Below, one piece after another: positions 6,221 to 6,556 of a DNA stretch of 6,556 nt. A program made the position numbers and the translations under genes. Position 1 is the stretch's first letter. Each line of letters begins with the position of its first letter. Below the pieces are notes generated by a model. That model saw only the letters and a program-made list of their open reading frames with translations, was not told the origin of the DNA and did no database searches. Source of the DNA: an uncultured Butyricicoccus sp. (GTDB lineage: Bacteria; Bacillota; Clostridia; Oscillospirales; Butyricicoccaceae); NCBI GenBank assembly GCA_900544475.1, contig UQVU01000103.1, positions 1 through 6,556 on the forward strand, read 5' to 3'.

Positions 6221-6556
6221 ATTCAGGGCGTTCCTTTTTCTTGCGAAGGATAGCAAATCGGTCTACTGCGAACGGGAACTTGAAGTGCACCTTCATCTGC
6301 GGCACGTTGAACAGGTCAAGCGCTTCCCCATCGTCGTTTACCGCCTCTGCGCGGAACGTGTAGGGTGCGTGGCCCGGCTGAAGCAGCTCCAGCTCCTCGC
6401 CCTTGAAGAAGCGGTTCTTGAGGGCGAAAACGGCGGTGCCGTCCTCGCGGCAGTCTACCGGCATACCCACGACCTCGTATTCGCGGATGTACTGGCTGTC
6501 GCCGTAGTGCTGACCATTCTCCGAAGAACCGAAGTAGAAGCCGGTGTAATACTCGC
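6219..6556 (-). CDS. U32-family peptidase / tRNA hydroxylation protein, C-terminal fragment (cut by window edge)
   Basis: The last 111 residues of a larger minus-strand protein are present; the start lies beyond base 6556. The fragment begins EYYTGFYFGSSENGQ and continues through QYIREYEVVGMPVD, KNRFFKGEELELLQPG and DLFNVPQMKV to a basic tail, KKKERPE. YxTGFYFG, the 'NRFxxGEELE' beta-barrel-like segment and 'PQM' match the C-terminal domain of U32 proteins (Peptidase_U32_C). Members include the B. subtilis YrrO/TrhP2 type, involved in forming 5-hydroxyuridine at the tRNA wobble position, and older 'collagenase-like' PrtC annotations. The catalytic or cofactor region is outside the window, so the subfamily cannot be fixed. 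An internal GTG at 6470 is not a start: the frame stays open and conserved to the window edge. Transcription ends at the shared terminator directly downstream. Confidence 0.88.
   Translation of the reverse strand, partial: EYYTGFYFGSSENGQHYGDSQYIREYEVVGMPVDCREDGTAVFALKNRFFKGEELELLQPGHAPYTFRAEAVNDDGEALDLFNVPQMKVHFKFPFAVDRFAILRKKKERPE

Noticed and set aside
1..6556. Mobile element, CRISPR array, defence island or other novel system
   Set aside because: No repeats of array type, transposase, integrase, terminal inverted repeats or att-like duplications were seen. Every long frame belongs to a housekeeping or envelope-type gene with consistent composition.

Overview
The window looks like ordinary chromosome from a GC-rich, Gram-positive-type bacterium, most likely of class Clostridia (Oscillospirales / Butyricicoccaceae-like). 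This rests on protein character, consensus Shine-Dalgarno sites, sigma-A promoters on a GC-rich background, and the gene set. The genus is a guess. I see no insertion sequence, prophage gene, CRISPR array, tRNA or rRNA.

Layout from left to right. (1) The first 77 bases hold the 5' end of ruvC on the minus strand, reading off the window, with its own extended -10 promoter (124-152). (2) A four-gene minus-strand operon covers 4481 down to 210. In transcription order it encodes a TagO/WecA-type polyprenyl-phosphate GlcNAc-1-phosphate transferase, a non-hydrolysing UDP-GlcNAc 2-epimerase (WecB), an unrecognised membrane-anchored extracytoplasmic protein, and a PLP enzyme of the 'methionine gamma-lyase / aluminium resistance' family (YnbB-like). 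The first three genes overlap by 8 and 4 nt and the last gap is 9 nt. A promoter lies at 4551-4579 and a GC-rich hairpin (170-204) follows the last gene. (3) A 202-nt divergent intergenic region (4482-4683) carries back-to-back promoters. (4) glpK, glycerol kinase, lies on the plus strand (4684-6171). (5) A strong bidirectional hairpin terminator separates glpK from a convergent minus-strand gene, of which only the C-terminal 111 residues of a U32-family peptidase / tRNA-hydroxylation protein are present.

How the genes fit together. TagO loads GlcNAc-1-P onto undecaprenyl phosphate and WecB makes UDP-ManNAc. Together these provide the two sugars of a GlcNAc-ManNAc lipid-linked linkage unit, as used for wall teichoic acid or a related cell-surface glycopolymer. 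The third protein is anchored outside the membrane and co-translated with them, so a cell-envelope role is plausible but unproven. The PLP enzyme is a passenger with no obvious metabolic link. glpK feeds glycerol into glycolysis and lipid synthesis and stands alone here, without a visible glpF, glpD or glpO.

I found no convincing previously undescribed system. The points most worth a second look are the unrecognised operon protein with four extracytoplasmic cysteines, the shortened histidine-free regulatory loop of the glycerol kinase, and dyad elements sitting in or next to the promoters.
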